Of a stretch of DNA of 38,749 bases, positions 1 to 9,225 are shown in pieces (position 1 is the first letter of the stretch; each line of letters starts with the position of its first letter). Source of the DNA: Gammaproteobacteria bacterium. GTDB lineage: Bacteria > Pseudomonadota > Gammaproteobacteria > SZUA-152. Location of the stretch: the NCBI GenBank assembly GCA_022340845.1, contig JAJDNG010000131.1, positions 1-38,749 on the forward strand. The letters are read 5' to 3'. Position numbers and translations under genes: made by a program. Below the pieces are notes generated by a model. That model saw nothing but the letters and a program-made list of their open reading frames with translations, was not told where the DNA came from and ran no database searches.

Positions 1-1
1 A

Positions 2-766
2 AGCCTGTGGGCGCCGTTGGATTTTGCTCGCCAAAACGGTATCGGGATTTTTTTTCTGGAAGAATACGATCCGCAGAAAATTCCAGTATTGTTTGTGCAC
101 GGGTTTGGCGGAACCCCGCTGGACTGGGAACTGTTTCTCAAAGACCTCGACCGTAGCCGCTATCAACCCTGGCTGTTCTACTATCCTACGGGTGTGCGAT
201 TGTCTAAGTCTGAACGATTGATGTCAACCGTGTTGGATCATTTTAAGAAAAAATACGGTTTTTCCCAGCTGTATATGGTTGCCCACAGCATGGGTGGATT
301 AGTTGCCAGATCGTATATCATTAATTCGATTTGCAGGAATTCGCCAATCCAGGTCAATCTGCTGGTCACACTTTCCACGCCCTGGAACGGCCATAACGCC
401 GCCGCGCGGGGCGTAAGCAACTCGCCGGTGGTGATGCCGGCCTGGATAGATATTCAGCCCGACAGCGGTTTTATCAGGGCACTGTTTGAAATGGATATCA
501 GCTCAACCCTGGATTATTATTTATTTTTTTCGTTTAACAATAATAAAAATAGCTCCGGCGTCGATACCGATGGTACGGTGACTTTAACCAGTCAACTGGA
601 TCAACGGGCGCAACACGAGGCAAAAAAAATGTTTGGCATCAACGCCAGCCACAGAAACATTTTACGTGATGAGAGCGTCGCTGAATCGGTGAACAAAATT
701 CTTAATACCACCACAAGGCAACTGGCGACAAAAAAATCAACAGGGTATTTAGGGCTTGGGGATTAA
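2..766 (+). CDS. Alpha/beta-hydrolase lipase/esterase, 5'-truncated by the window edge
   Basis: The reading frame is already open at base 2, and the residues before the first possible start (TTG at 17) continue smoothly into the domain, so the true N-terminus lies upstream. Seen: an HGFGG oxyanion-hole type motif near the visible N-terminus and the nucleophile elbow A-H-S-M-G-G, typical of PGAP1-like lipases and acyltransferases. A later D-T-D-G-T-V segment may carry the acidic residue, and a late S-H-R-N may carry the catalytic His. Probable role: hydrolysis of a lipid or acyl ester; the substrate cannot be told. The gene ends 18 nt inside the 3' end of the convergent RHS gene. Family assignment is firm, precise function is not. 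Confidence 0.85.
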   Translation, partial: SLWAPLDFARQNGIGIFFLEEYDPQKIPVLFVHGFGGTPLDWELFLKDLDRSRYQPWLFYYPTGVRLSKSERLMSTVLDHFKKKYGFSQLYMVAHSMGGLVARSYIINSICRNSPIQVNLLVTLSTPWNGHNAAARGVSNSPVVMPAWIDIQPDSGFIRALFEMDISSTLDYYLFFSFNNNKNSSGVDTDGTVTLTSQLDQRAQHEAKKMFGINASHRNILRDESVAESVNKILNTTTRQLATKKSTGYLGLGD

Positions 767-3700
767 GCGCAGTGCCCGTAGCCGGGGTCCAGGAGGCAAT
801 GGCCCCGCAGGCGAGGATTCCGTAGAAAAGGGTCCTGTAGGAAAGGGTTCCGCAGAGTGCGGTTTGAACAGTGGTAGTGGCCGTTCAAGGATATGATCGT
901 CCGCCGCTTGCAGTGTTTGATCGTGTGGCGCAAGAGTGTTTTCAAGAATTCGCTCGGGTGAGTCACGCCGGGCCGGGTTTCCTGGGTGGGCCGTAATGCC
1001 ACTGGGTATCGCTGAGGTCGCGGGTGTTGGCTGATATAAATAATGATTACTTTCGCTTCGCAGACTGCGCGGGTTTTGTTGTACAAAACGGCCGATGACC
1101 GGATGGTAATACCGCTGGCGGCCATACAGCAGACCCGTCTCCGAATCATAATAATGGGTGTGAAATCCAATGGCATTGTCTATGTCATCCACCTCGAGTC
1201 GGGCAACGGCACCGTAGGCTTTGTACCTGGCTTGCCAGACGATCTCACCGTCAGCGCGGGTAATGATGCGGGGGGTGCCTTGCTGGTCGGTATGAAAATA
1301 ATACACCTCATCGCCACGCAATTGGCACAGCGGTATTGAGCGGCCGGGTTTATACAGTAAGATGACTGACCCCTCATCGCGCTGCTCTTCATTTCCGACA
1401 AGCTGCTGTTCACAGATTAAGCGCTCACCGTCCCACAGATAGACGGTGTCGCCCCAAGGGGTGTGCTTTTTGATCCGTCGACCCAGTGGATCGTAGCTGT
1501 ATTCAATGGTTTGCGCGTTTTTATTCACCCGCACCAGTTGATTGGCGACATTATAATAGAAGCGGGTTTCCAGCCTGCCCTGAAACTGGCGCACCAGATT
1601 GCCCACATCATCGTATTCGAACCGGTAGTTGTGGAACACTCGCAAACGGTTACCTTGCACAAAGCCATCGGGTTCGGGGTATTGCGAATCCAGCAAATTG
1701 CCCGCCGGGTCAAAAGTAAACTGTGCATCATTGTCATCTTGGAATTCATCAATCAGGCTGCGTTCAATTTTTTCCAGGCGGTCCAGGGCGTCGTAATGAA
1801 ATTTCATTCTGCCGTCCGTAAGATCGTCAATTTGCCGTAGGTTGCCGGCTTTATCGTAGCGATAGCTGCGGTCTATGAGTTGCATATGAGGATTGCTGGC
1901 GTGCTGGTGAAGCAAGCGTCCCAAGGGGTCGTATTCGAATTTGCTGCTGACTTCGCCCGTTGTTCTATGGGTTTCCAGGCCAAAGCGGTCGTGTGTCATT
2001 TTGCAAAGCACTCGCCCGGAATAGCAAACTCGAGTCAATAATCCCCGCTCGTCGTAGTCGTAGCGAATGGTTCTGCCGTTGGGTAAGATCGTATGAGTTC
2101 TTTGTCCCGGAGCGTTATAGCGGTGTTGAATGCGTTGATTGTTTTGCATTTCACCGATGAGTTGTCCCAGGCCGTCGTAACGAAAATGCAGTACGCAGTG
2201 GCTGTTATAGGCCTTGCTAAGTTGGCCTGCGGCATCGTATTCATACTGGGTGATTTCACCGGTGGATGTCCTTTTCTGTAGCAACCGGCCCATGGGGTCG
2301 CGTTTGAATGAAGTGACTCGGTGAGCGCCGTCCAAATACCGTACCAGTTGTCCAGCGGCATTGTACCCGTATTGCTGCAGGCGACCGTCAAATCCTGTTT
2401 CGTTAATCAAGCGCTGGTTTTTATCGTATTGCAATTCATGCCGCTCAGCATTTTCGTTGACAACGGCAGTCAGGTTGCGTTGTTTGTCGTATTCGAACTG
2501 CAGGCGCTGGCCGCCGGGATCGATTTTTTCAACGGGCTGGTTCAAGCCGTCGTATTTGTAACGGGTGGATCTTCCCACGGCATCGATGTACTGAGTCAGG
2601 TTGCCTTGGGGCGTATAGTGCATTTGCACGCTGGCTCCGTTGGGCAAAATGATTTGTGTCACTGAGTTCATCCGGTCGTAAGAATAGTGAGTCGTGTGGT
2701 TATCACCCTCAGTAATCTTGGTGATGCGCCCCAGTGCATCATATGCGTAATGGGTCTTGTTGCCAGCGGCATCGCTCTGCCATAAACACTCTCCTTTCTC
2801 GTTCCATTGGAAACGGCGGGTGCGGTCAAGACAGTCGGTAATGGCACATACCCAACCGTTGGCATCGTATTGATAGTGGGTGGTGTGCCCGCCGGGGTCT
2901 TTGCTCAAGGTCATGTGCCCTTGAGCGTCGTACTGGCGTTCCCACTCGCGCTCCATCGGAGCGACGATCCTGACAAGGTTGTCCGCCGAATCGTATTCAA
3001 ACTCGGTGGCGGCGCCGGTGGCATCGACCCGGCGGGTCAACCGGCCATTGGTATCGTAACGGAATTGGGTGGTATTGCCGATGGGGTTGCGTTCGCTGAG
3101 AAGACGGCCTTCACGACTATAAGTGTATTGCGAGACACCGCCTTCGGCATCTATCTGCGTGGTGATCAAACCGAGTTCATTGTAATGATATTCGGACGTA
3201 TTCCCCAGAGCATCCTTGCTGCGGGTGATTTTGTTCACATCGTCGTATTTAAAGTGATAATCATAAATGTCGTTATCACCCCAGTTACGCGTGCATTTGC
3301 CTTTGATAGTGTATTCATCCCATTGGAAACGAAAACTAAAACCGTCCTTGGATGTGTGTTTGATTATATTATGATAGCGATATTCAAACGACTGAATATT
3401 ACCATTGGCATCTATGGCCTGGATTAAATCGCCGTCGTTATCGTATTTATACTCCACCAACGGCTTACCGGAGATTCCCCCTTGCTCGTCGCAGAGGAAG
3501 ATATTCTGCAGCTGACCGGAAATGGTATGGTTCATTTTCAAGCGCCGACCGGCGCTGTCCAGAATCTGGATCAATCGATCGTTGGCGCTGTAAAACAACT
3601 TGATGGCGTGGCCGTAGCGGTCTGCGATCTCATACAAGCGTCGGCGTATTCCGGAGCCGCCGAAAGTCAGTATGTTGTTGTGGGTGTCGACAATACGGTA

Positions 3701-4828
3701 TACCGTTTTATCGTCGCAATACAGGTTGAGTTGCTCGATAACATTGTGGCAACTCTCACCATCGGCTAAGCGTTCAAAGGGAATGTCGCGCCCGTCACCG
3801 TCCTGGAATATAATTTCGTTTTCGCGCAACTCCAGTCGCGACAACATTTGGGACGTCCAGCCTATTCCCAGGCCAAAATCCTTGCGGTGACTGGTACGGT
3901 AGGTACGTTGCCACAGCAGGGGGATGGGACCGGGCAAGTCTATATCGGTTTGAGTGAGCAGTTCTTCACCGTTCACCAGATTGATGCCACGGTGATTGGT
4001 GCAACGCCGGGAATTTTTAAGGCTGATCAGGCCATTGCCCAGCTTGCCGGGTTTGTGAGTGGTTTTGTGGGCGGATTTGGCCGAGATTTTATTTTTACTG
4101 GAGGAGATTCCAGTGAAGACTTCGGTAACAGGAACACGGCCTGCACAAGCCAGCCAGCGCGATACCGGCTCGCCGGTCACCGCATCGGCATGGGTGAAGC
4201 GTTCGATCAAACTTTTATCACTGTCTGCCCCGGTATCTTGGCGTTTACTGAGCGGTGGTGGGTTTTTGCGTTGGTTTGGATGTTGGGTGGCGGTTTTAGT
4301 GGACGTGCTTGGTTCAACCCGTCTGGAAATGCCGTTACTTGGCTCCGGGCCTGGCTGGCGATTTGCCGTGTGCCGGGAATCGTAATTTTTTTGCGGCGTT
4401 TTTTTTTCCAGGTGTCCGGTGCGACGACGCCCGCTGGAATCGCTGCCCACCGGTGGTGGCTGGTTGTCGTCGGTTGCCGCGGGCTCGCAAGGCAACCATT
4501 GCAAGTTACCTTGCTGCACCAACGCCGAAACCCGTTGCAACAGTTGATTGGCGCCAGCCCCAGGCGAGTCACTAACCGGGTTGATGCTTTCGTCCAATGT
4601 GTCCAGAGTGTTGCGCAGTTGGCTGGACAAGCGCTGGTTGTTCAGTAGATCATCCGTTAACTCGGACAGAGCTTTTTTATACGCATGTTTATAAGACACC
4701 GGCGGATGTCGCTCCGCGCCTTCCGGTTGTGATTCTGGCTTAAACAATAACCAATTGGAGCCCCGCCATAGGATTTGGCCAGGAGGTGTAATGGGTACGG
4801 TTAAATTTTTTGCGGGTGAATCAAGCAT
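749..4828 (-). CDS. RHS/YD-repeat protein, 1359 aa, with degenerate C-terminal tail
   Basis: Seen: a variable, proline- and glycine-rich first ~280 residues with no signal peptide; a block that matches the start of the RHS core (G-E-E-L-L-T-Q-T-D then P-L-L-W-Q-R-T-Y); then about 25 YD-type repeats (Y-D-x-x-G-x-L/T and similar) to about residue 1150; and the RHS-associated core signature Y-Y-D-S-E-T-G-L-L-Y-G-R-x-R-Y-Y followed by I-G-R-F-V. In the family this shell encloses a C-terminal toxin that starts at a DPxG motif. Here the motif reads N-P-R-S, and only ~106 low-complexity residues follow, ending in proline-rich pentapeptides. No toxin domain and no immunity gene are recognised. Either the toxin has been lost or the tail is an unknown type. 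Likely a contact-dependent or secretion-associated shell protein by family. Confidence 0.9.
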   Translation of the reverse strand: MLDSPAKNLTVPITPPGQILWRGSNWLLFKPESQPEGAERHPPVSYKHAYKKALSELTDDLLNNQRLSSQLRNTLDTLDESINPVSDSPGAGANQLLQRVSALVQQGNLQWLPCEPAATDDNQPPPVGSDSSGRRRTGHLEKKTPQKNYDSRHTANRQPGPEPSNGISRRVEPSTSTKTATQHPNQRKNPPPLSKRQDTGADSDKSLIERFTHADAVTGEPVSRWLACAGRVPVTEVFTGISSSKNKISAKSAHKTTHKPGKLGNGLISLKNSRRCTNHRGINLVNGEELLTQTDIDLPGPIPLLWQRTYRTSHRKDFGLGIGWTSQMLSRLELRENEIIFQDGDGRDIPFERLADGESCHNVIEQLNLYCDDKTVYRIVDTHNNILTFGGSGIRRRLYEIADRYGHAIKLFYSANDRLIQILDSAGRRLKMNHTISGQLQNIFLCDEQGGISGKPLVEYKYDNDGDLIQAIDANGNIQSFEYRYHNIIKHTSKDGFSFRFQWDEYTIKGKCTRNWGDNDIYDYHFKYDDVNKITRSKDALGNTSEYHYNELGLITTQIDAEGGVSQYTYSREGRLLSERNPIGNTTQFRYDTNGRLTRRVDATGAATEFEYDSADNLVRIVAPMEREWERQYDAQGHMTLSKDPGGHTTHYQYDANGWVCAITDCLDRTRRFQWNEKGECLWQSDAAGNKTHYAYDALGRITKITEGDNHTTHYSYDRMNSVTQIILPNGASVQMHYTPQGNLTQYIDAVGRSTRYKYDGLNQPVEKIDPGGQRLQFEYDKQRNLTAVVNENAERHELQYDKNQRLINETGFDGRLQQYGYNAAGQLVRYLDGAHRVTSFKRDPMGRLLQKRTSTGEITQYEYDAAGQLSKAYNSHCVLHFRYDGLGQLIGEMQNNQRIQHRYNAPGQRTHTILPNGRTIRYDYDERGLLTRVCYSGRVLCKMTHDRFGLETHRTTGEVSSKFEYDPLGRLLHQHASNPHMQLIDRSYRYDKAGNLRQIDDLTDGRMKFHYDALDRLEKIERSLIDEFQDDNDAQFTFDPAGNLLDSQYPEPDGFVQGNRLRVFHNYRFEYDDVGNLVRQFQGRLETRFYYNVANQLVRVNKNAQTIEYSYDPLGRRIKKHTPWGDTVYLWDGERLICEQQLVGNEEQRDEGSVILLYKPGRSIPLCQLRGDEVYYFHTDQQGTPRIITRADGEIVWQARYKAYGAVARLEVDDIDNAIGFHTHYYDSETGLLYGRQRYYHPVIGRFVQQNPRSLRSESNHYLYQPTPATSAIPSGITAHPGNPARRDSPERILENTLAPHDQTLQAADDHILERPLPLFKPHSAEPFPTGPFSTESSPAGPLPPGPRLRALRLIPKP
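785..859. repeat. Five 15-bp tandem repeats in the 3' end of the RHS gene
   Basis: Five consecutive 15-nt units begin at 785, 800, 815, 830 and 845. They share a GG-x-x-CC-x-x-AG core (for example GGATTCCGTAGAAAA and GGGTTCCGCAGAGTG). On the minus strand they encode pentapeptides such as TGPFS, TESSP and AGPLP. The units are diverged, so this is an old minisatellite. Confidence 0.7.
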
Positions 4829-5363
4829 GGTCTCACGCCCGTGGAAAAACCGTTTTTATTTTTCGTTTTTATAATGATCAGGGTTGGACCCTGGATTGTA
4901 GCGCGCCCATGAAATAAAAAAAGTGAAATATTCACATTCTGTGTCTATTCGCCACGTGGCTATGTTTATGTTTTTTGTATTGCCGTCACTGGCTGTTTTT
5001 ATAGCGAATTTATCCAGTCGACAGCCAGTCCACGTAAACCTGGGGTAGCTATTTTTATTATTCTGTATACGCAGTAGTCTATCATTGTTGGGAACCAATC
5101 GCTAAATTTGTGTGAAAAATCGCCAGAGATTATCGGGAAATGCGCTTAATCAGGAAGTATGTACGTAAGAAGATTGCGTAATGGGCGATAAGTGAAGCGT
5201 GGGTGCATCGGCGATTTGGGTTGGTTTCAAAGCTTCCCTTTTCCGTGTAGAATCTCACGGCAGTGCTTACGTATAACAATTCATGATTACAAACGAAAAC
5301 CAACATCACCCTGGGTTATGCAGCAGGCGGTACGGATGGACCCGGGATGCGGAGGATTACTCA
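4829..5363. other. Intergenic region between divergent RHS and OmpA-family genes
   Basis: 535 bp containing the promoters of two divergent genes. The part from about 4850 to 5150 is clearly richer in A+T than the flanking genes. I see no convincing gene. The only long frames (an 80-codon frame on the minus strand, and a 27-codon upstream extension of the OmpA gene) lack a ribosome-binding site and family features. No terminator or riboswitch recognised. Confidence 0.5.
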
Positions 5364-6269
5364 GTGTCAAGCAAAACACCAAAGTTCATGGTTAATAATA
5401 AAAGTCTTGTTTCACTATTCATTTTTGGCTTGCTGGTTTTCGCCTTGTCGGGATGTGTGTCCAGCTCCAAATACAAGGAATTGGAAGCGCAACATCAACA
5501 AACCACCGGCGAGCGCGACCAGTTGTTGCAGGAAAAAGCCGAACTGGAAGCCAACCTTGCCGAGTTAGAATCCAAAGCGCAGAAATTGGATGCCCATCTG
5601 GGGGAAAAGAAACAGGAAGTTGATGCGGCACAAGAGCAACTGGACACCATGCAGGCGCAATTGAAAGCGGCTAAAGCCGAATTGACCTCCACCTCCGAAC
5701 GTCTGGAAAACACCAAGATGTCGCTCGTGGAAGCCAGTGAAGTGTTAACCGCCAAAGACGAGGCGCTTAAACAAAAAGAAGAAGAATTGCGCAAAGCCTC
5801 AGAATATATGAAACGCACCAATGTACTTTACGATCAGTTGGTCGGCGAACTTAAAAACGAGTTGGAAGCCAACCAGGTCAAAGTCAAGGAAATGAAAGAC
5901 GGGATTAATGTCAACTTGTCGGAAGAAATTTTATTTCCATCAGGCTCTGCACAATTAAATCAATCGGGCCAGGAAGTCATCACTCGTGTCAGTAAAAAGC
6001 TGGCTGGCAAGGAATATCAAATTATTGTGGTGGGTTTCACCGATAACATTCCCATCCGCGGCAATCTGGCAAAACGCTATCCTACGAACTGGGAGTTAGC
6101 CGGTGCCCGGGCGGCCAGCGTGGTACGGTTGCTGGAAAGTACCGGTGTAGAAAGCCAAAAACTGGTGGCCACTTCCTACGGGGAAAACTTTCCTGTCGCC
6201 TCTAATGAGACCGAAGAGGGCCGGGCGCAGAATCGACGCATTGAAATCCGCTTACGGCCGGTAGAATAG
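5364..6269 (+). CDS. OmpA-family outer-membrane lipoprotein with long coiled coil
   Basis: Probable peptidoglycan-binding lipoprotein anchored in the outer membrane. Start chosen at GTG 5364 because GGAGG at 5351-5355 lies 8 nt before it; ATG 5388 is the alternative. Seen: a short basic N-terminus, a hydrophobic stretch and the lipobox L-S-G-C. Next comes a long E/K/Q/A-rich heptad region that should form a coiled coil spanning the periplasm. Last is an OmpA/MotB-type domain of about 120 residues with V-G-F-T-D-N-I-P-I, N-W-E-L-A-x-A-R-A and the closing N-R-R-I-E-I motif. The gene converges on the GGDEF-EAL gene. By family it ties the outer membrane to the cell wall; a MotB-like or Pal-like special role cannot be decided. 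Confidence 0.9.
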   Translation: MSSKTPKFMVNNKSLVSLFIFGLLVFALSGCVSSSKYKELEAQHQQTTGERDQLLQEKAELEANLAELESKAQKLDAHLGEKKQEVDAAQEQLDTMQAQLKAAKAELTSTSERLENTKMSLVEASEVLTAKDEALKQKEEELRKASEYMKRTNVLYDQLVGELKNELEANQVKVKEMKDGINVNLSEEILFPSGSAQLNQSGQEVITRVSKKLAGKEYQIIVVGFTDNIPIRGNLAKRYPTNWELAGARAASVVRLLESTGVESQKLVATSYGENFPVASNETEEGRAQNRRIEIRLRPVE

Positions 6270-6273
6270 AACT

Positions 6274-6339
6274 TAACCCACCAAGGCACGAAGGGCTCGA
6301 AAGTTAAAAGCGTTAATAATTTCGTGTCCTTCGTGGTTA
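6274..6339. repeat. Interrupted palindromic repeat, copy 1, between convergent genes
   Basis: Left arm TAACCCACCAAGGCACGAAGG (6274 onward) and right arm TTCGTGTCCTTCGTGGTTA (6321-6339) are imperfect inverted repeats around a 27-nt spacer. They occupy the gap between two convergent genes. A related element lies at 10432-10513, also between convergent genes. This suggests a dispersed intergenic repeat that may stop transcription from both sides. Confidence 0.55.
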
Positions 6340-6343
6340 TACA

Positions 6344-9046
6344 CTAAAAATTCTGAATCTTTCGAATTTCCTGAGTCAGGATGTCCGCATCATGGCGCAG
6401 CCACTTTTCCAAGTGGCTTTTTTTCAGCGGCGGGCTTAAGAAATATCCTTGCGCCATGTCGCAGCCCAGCTCCTGCAGCATACGGTAGGTTTCGGCGCAT
6501 TCCACGCCCTCGGCCACAACGTTTAAACCCATGTTGTGAGCCAGCTCTATGGTTGAGCGTACGATCATTTCATCGTTTTCGTCATTGATCAGGTCGAACA
6601 CGAACGACTTGTCGATTTTCAGCTCATCCACCGGCAACTGTTTTAAATACGCTAACGACGAAAATCCAGTGCCGAAATCATCAATGGCAAGCTTTACTCC
6701 CATGGCGTCCAGTTGAGACAAGGTTTCCATCGATTGCATGGGATTAGCCATCATGGCGCTTTCTGTGATCTCCAGCATCAGTGCATCGTGCGGTAAATCG
6801 TGTTCGGACAACAACTCCTTGATGTGAGCTACCAGCGCCGCGTTTTTAAGGTTATACACGGACAAGTTCACCGCGATACTGAAATCCAGTCCCTGGGAAT
6901 GCCAGTGGCTGCATTGTTTGAGGGCTTTCGCTAATACCCAGTCGGACAAACTGTCGATTAAGCCGGTTTGTTCCGCCAGTGTGACGATTTGATCCGGCGG
7001 TATGGCGCCATAGTTGGTGTGGTCCCAACGCAACAGCGCTTCCGCCCCAATGACCGTACCGGTATATATGTCGAACTTCGGTTGAAAGTGTAATGCTAAG
7101 GCGTCTTTTTCGATGGCTTCGCGTAAATCGCTCATCAATGACAAGCGCCCGACACTGTATTCGTCGTCTTTTTTATCGTATACCACGGCACCCAATTTGT
7201 TGCGTTTGGCGACATACATGGCAACATCAGCGCGTTGCAGCAAGGTGCCCACATCAGTGCCGTGTTCTGGATAGTCGGCGATGCCGATGCTGGCTTTGAC
7301 GTATAAGTTCAGTTCGTCGATTGCAAACACTTCTTCCAGGGCGCCAAGAATTTTATTCGCTGTGCCTCTGGCCTGTTCCGCCTCCGAGTTTGGCAGCAAA
7401 ATGGCGAACTCATCCCCGCCCAATCGAGCCACCGTGTCAATTTCGCGCAGGTTATTAAACAGCCGTTTGCCCACTTCCACCAGCAGGTTATCGCCAACAT
7501 GATGACCCAAGGTGTCATTGACCTCCTTAAAGCGGTCCAGGTCCATCATCAACAGGGAAAAATGTTTGTGCTCGCGTCGCGCCAGGTGTATGGCGTGTTC
7601 CACGCGGTCGTGCAGCAAAGTGCGGTTGGGCAGGTTGGTAAGACCGTCGTGTAGCGCTTGATGTTCCAATTCGGCCTGGCGCATATGCACTTGTTTGCGC
7701 ATTTCGGCAAAAGCGTCGATGAGGTTTTGGGTTTCCTTGGATCTTACCGACGGCAAGACGACTCCACCTTTGCCGAACGCCTCGGCTTTTAAGGCCTTGG
7801 CGACGGTTTCTATGGGGTTGAATATCAGCCGTTGCATGGAAACCACGGATAGGCCGAGAAATACCAAACCAAAACCGGCGATAATAAACAAGATATTGGT
7901 TTGCAAAGTGGTTACGCTGGTGAGCGCTTGCAAATCCAGGGTGGCCGAGTTTTCAATTTCCTTGTCCAGTAATTCCAATAAGCGGCTGATCCCTTCGACC
8001 CGAGGTTCTATGCGATCTTTGATAAATGCGGTATCGGCGCGCCAATAATCCGAATGGTGGATTTCCTTGACGCGACCAAAGCCATCGTGCCAGGTTTTTA
8101 AATTGGCCTGCAAGTCTTCAAAGGCAATACTGCTTTGGAAGCCCAGCCGATTTTGATCGACATATTTCTTGAGCAATTGCATTTGTTCGGTCAATTGAAC
8201 ATACATGGTGTCCACCGCCGCTTCCTGCACCGGCAGGGCCGCTTCGTTAAAGGATCCGACCCGGTTGGCCAAATATAGCCTGAAATTCGACAGCATCTGG
8301 GTCCATAAATGGCGGCTTTCGAGAACGACACGATACACTTCAAAGTCCTTGCGGGCGGTGCTGTCCTCCTTCATTTCGTTTAACATCACTGCCAATGCAT
8401 TGTTGATATTAATCCGGCTGGGTCGCAAAGTCCGGTTGGCCATCGCCAGGGAAGGATACTGCAAGGTGGGCTCGATGCGGGTGAGAATCAGTTCTTCTAT
8501 GTCCTGGTTTAATACCTCTAGATTGGTGTGGAGATTTTCCACCACATCCTGGCGTCCATGAGCCTTAATCCAGGGATTGCCTATTAATTCTTCGCTGTAT
8601 CGAATGGCGGATTGCATGGCGTTGTGGGATCTGTCTTTGAATTCCGCCCGGGTGGGGTCCAGCAGAAATGCATCCAGGTTTTTATAGCCGTCAAACAGTG
8701 CGACTCGGATGTTATGTCCATATTGCTGTAATTGATGGCGGCTGCCCAGGTTAGCGGCGCTTTCAGCACTAATGTAGCTGGCGTTCCAATGACCGGTCGC
8801 GGCAACAACAATCACCAGTATTGCCATGATGACGGCAAAAACCGTGAAACGGCCGCGTAAACTGTTTAAAAACTGAAATTTCAAGGTTTGTGGTTCTTGG
8901 CAGTAATCAGCAATGGAAAATAGTGCACGCAAGCCATGGAAAATCCTCTTTAACTCATTCGTTATCGGAACAAAAAAGATATACTTGACCCCGGGCCGGT
9001 GTGTTGGAGGGCGTGCGACCCGTGGTATCGATGACGACGGATCCAA
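6344..9046 (-). CDS. Membrane-bound GGDEF-EAL protein (c-di-GMP synthesis/degradation)
   Basis: Domains seen on the 900-aa frame: first membrane helix about residues 68-85; a periplasmic mostly helical sensor region 90-380; second helix about 383-402; a HAMP-like linker; a GGDEF domain with intact GGDEF at 543-547 and an RxxD product-inhibition site at 534-537; and an EAL domain with intact E-A-L at 669-671 and D-D-F-G-T-G-F. Both catalytic halves look competent, so it could make or degrade cyclic di-GMP in response to a periplasmic signal. The annotated start is a TTG with no clear ribosome-binding site. The first ~55 residues are atypical, and a downstream TTG (just before K-F-Q-F-L-N) may be the real start. 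No dedicated partner gene is adjacent. Confidence 0.92.
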   Translation of the reverse strand: MDPSSSIPRVARPPTHRPGVKYIFFVPITNELKRIFHGLRALFSIADYCQEPQTLKFQFLNSLRGRFTVFAVIMAILVIVVAATGHWNASYISAESAANLGSRHQLQQYGHNIRVALFDGYKNLDAFLLDPTRAEFKDRSHNAMQSAIRYSEELIGNPWIKAHGRQDVVENLHTNLEVLNQDIEELILTRIEPTLQYPSLAMANRTLRPSRININNALAVMLNEMKEDSTARKDFEVYRVVLESRHLWTQMLSNFRLYLANRVGSFNEAALPVQEAAVDTMYVQLTEQMQLLKKYVDQNRLGFQSSIAFEDLQANLKTWHDGFGRVKEIHHSDYWRADTAFIKDRIEPRVEGISRLLELLDKEIENSATLDLQALTSVTTLQTNILFIIAGFGLVFLGLSVVSMQRLIFNPIETVAKALKAEAFGKGGVVLPSVRSKETQNLIDAFAEMRKQVHMRQAELEHQALHDGLTNLPNRTLLHDRVEHAIHLARREHKHFSLLMMDLDRFKEVNDTLGHHVGDNLLVEVGKRLFNNLREIDTVARLGGDEFAILLPNSEAEQARGTANKILGALEEVFAIDELNLYVKASIGIADYPEHGTDVGTLLQRADVAMYVAKRNKLGAVVYDKKDDEYSVGRLSLMSDLREAIEKDALALHFQPKFDIYTGTVIGAEALLRWDHTNYGAIPPDQIVTLAEQTGLIDSLSDWVLAKALKQCSHWHSQGLDFSIAVNLSVYNLKNAALVAHIKELLSEHDLPHDALMLEITESAMMANPMQSMETLSQLDAMGVKLAIDDFGTGFSSLAYLKQLPVDELKIDKSFVFDLINDENDEMIVRSTIELAHNMGLNVVAEGVECAETYRMLQELGCDMAQGYFLSPPLKKSHLEKWLRHDADILTQEIRKIQNF

Positions 9047-9225
9047 CAGAGTGAGTGTGCGTTGGACCCCCGGACTTCATTTTACCCATCTTAATACCCG
9101 ACTTTTACCCATCTTTGCCGCTTGCCGAGTGGCGATCAAACATGTTGTGGTTTATCTCGTGTTGTTTGGAATATATCAAAAATTATAGATAGAGTGCACT
9201 TTTTTGCCTATCAGAATAATCACCA

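Noticed and set aside
763-1176. Alternative 137-codon minus-strand frame at the RHS 3' end, possible frameshifted tail
   Set aside because: The main frame aligns with the RHS core through the junction without a shift. The alternative frame shows pentapeptides only because the 15-bp repeats are in any frame.
2807-3427. 206-codon plus-strand frame inside the RHS gene
   Set aside because: It is antisense to strong YD repeats, its residue pattern reflects the codon structure of the repeats, and it has no ribosome-binding site.
4856-5098. 80-codon minus-strand frame upstream of the RHS gene
   Set aside because: AT-rich intergenic DNA, no family features, no ribosome-binding site.
5283-5363. Longer N-terminus for the OmpA-family gene
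   Set aside because: No ribosome-binding site at the upstream ATG; GGAGG and the signal peptide place the start at 5364.
8913-9188. 91-codon plus-strand frame at the GGDEF-EAL 5' end
   Set aside because: Overlaps the other strand of the sensor protein's start region and has no domain features.
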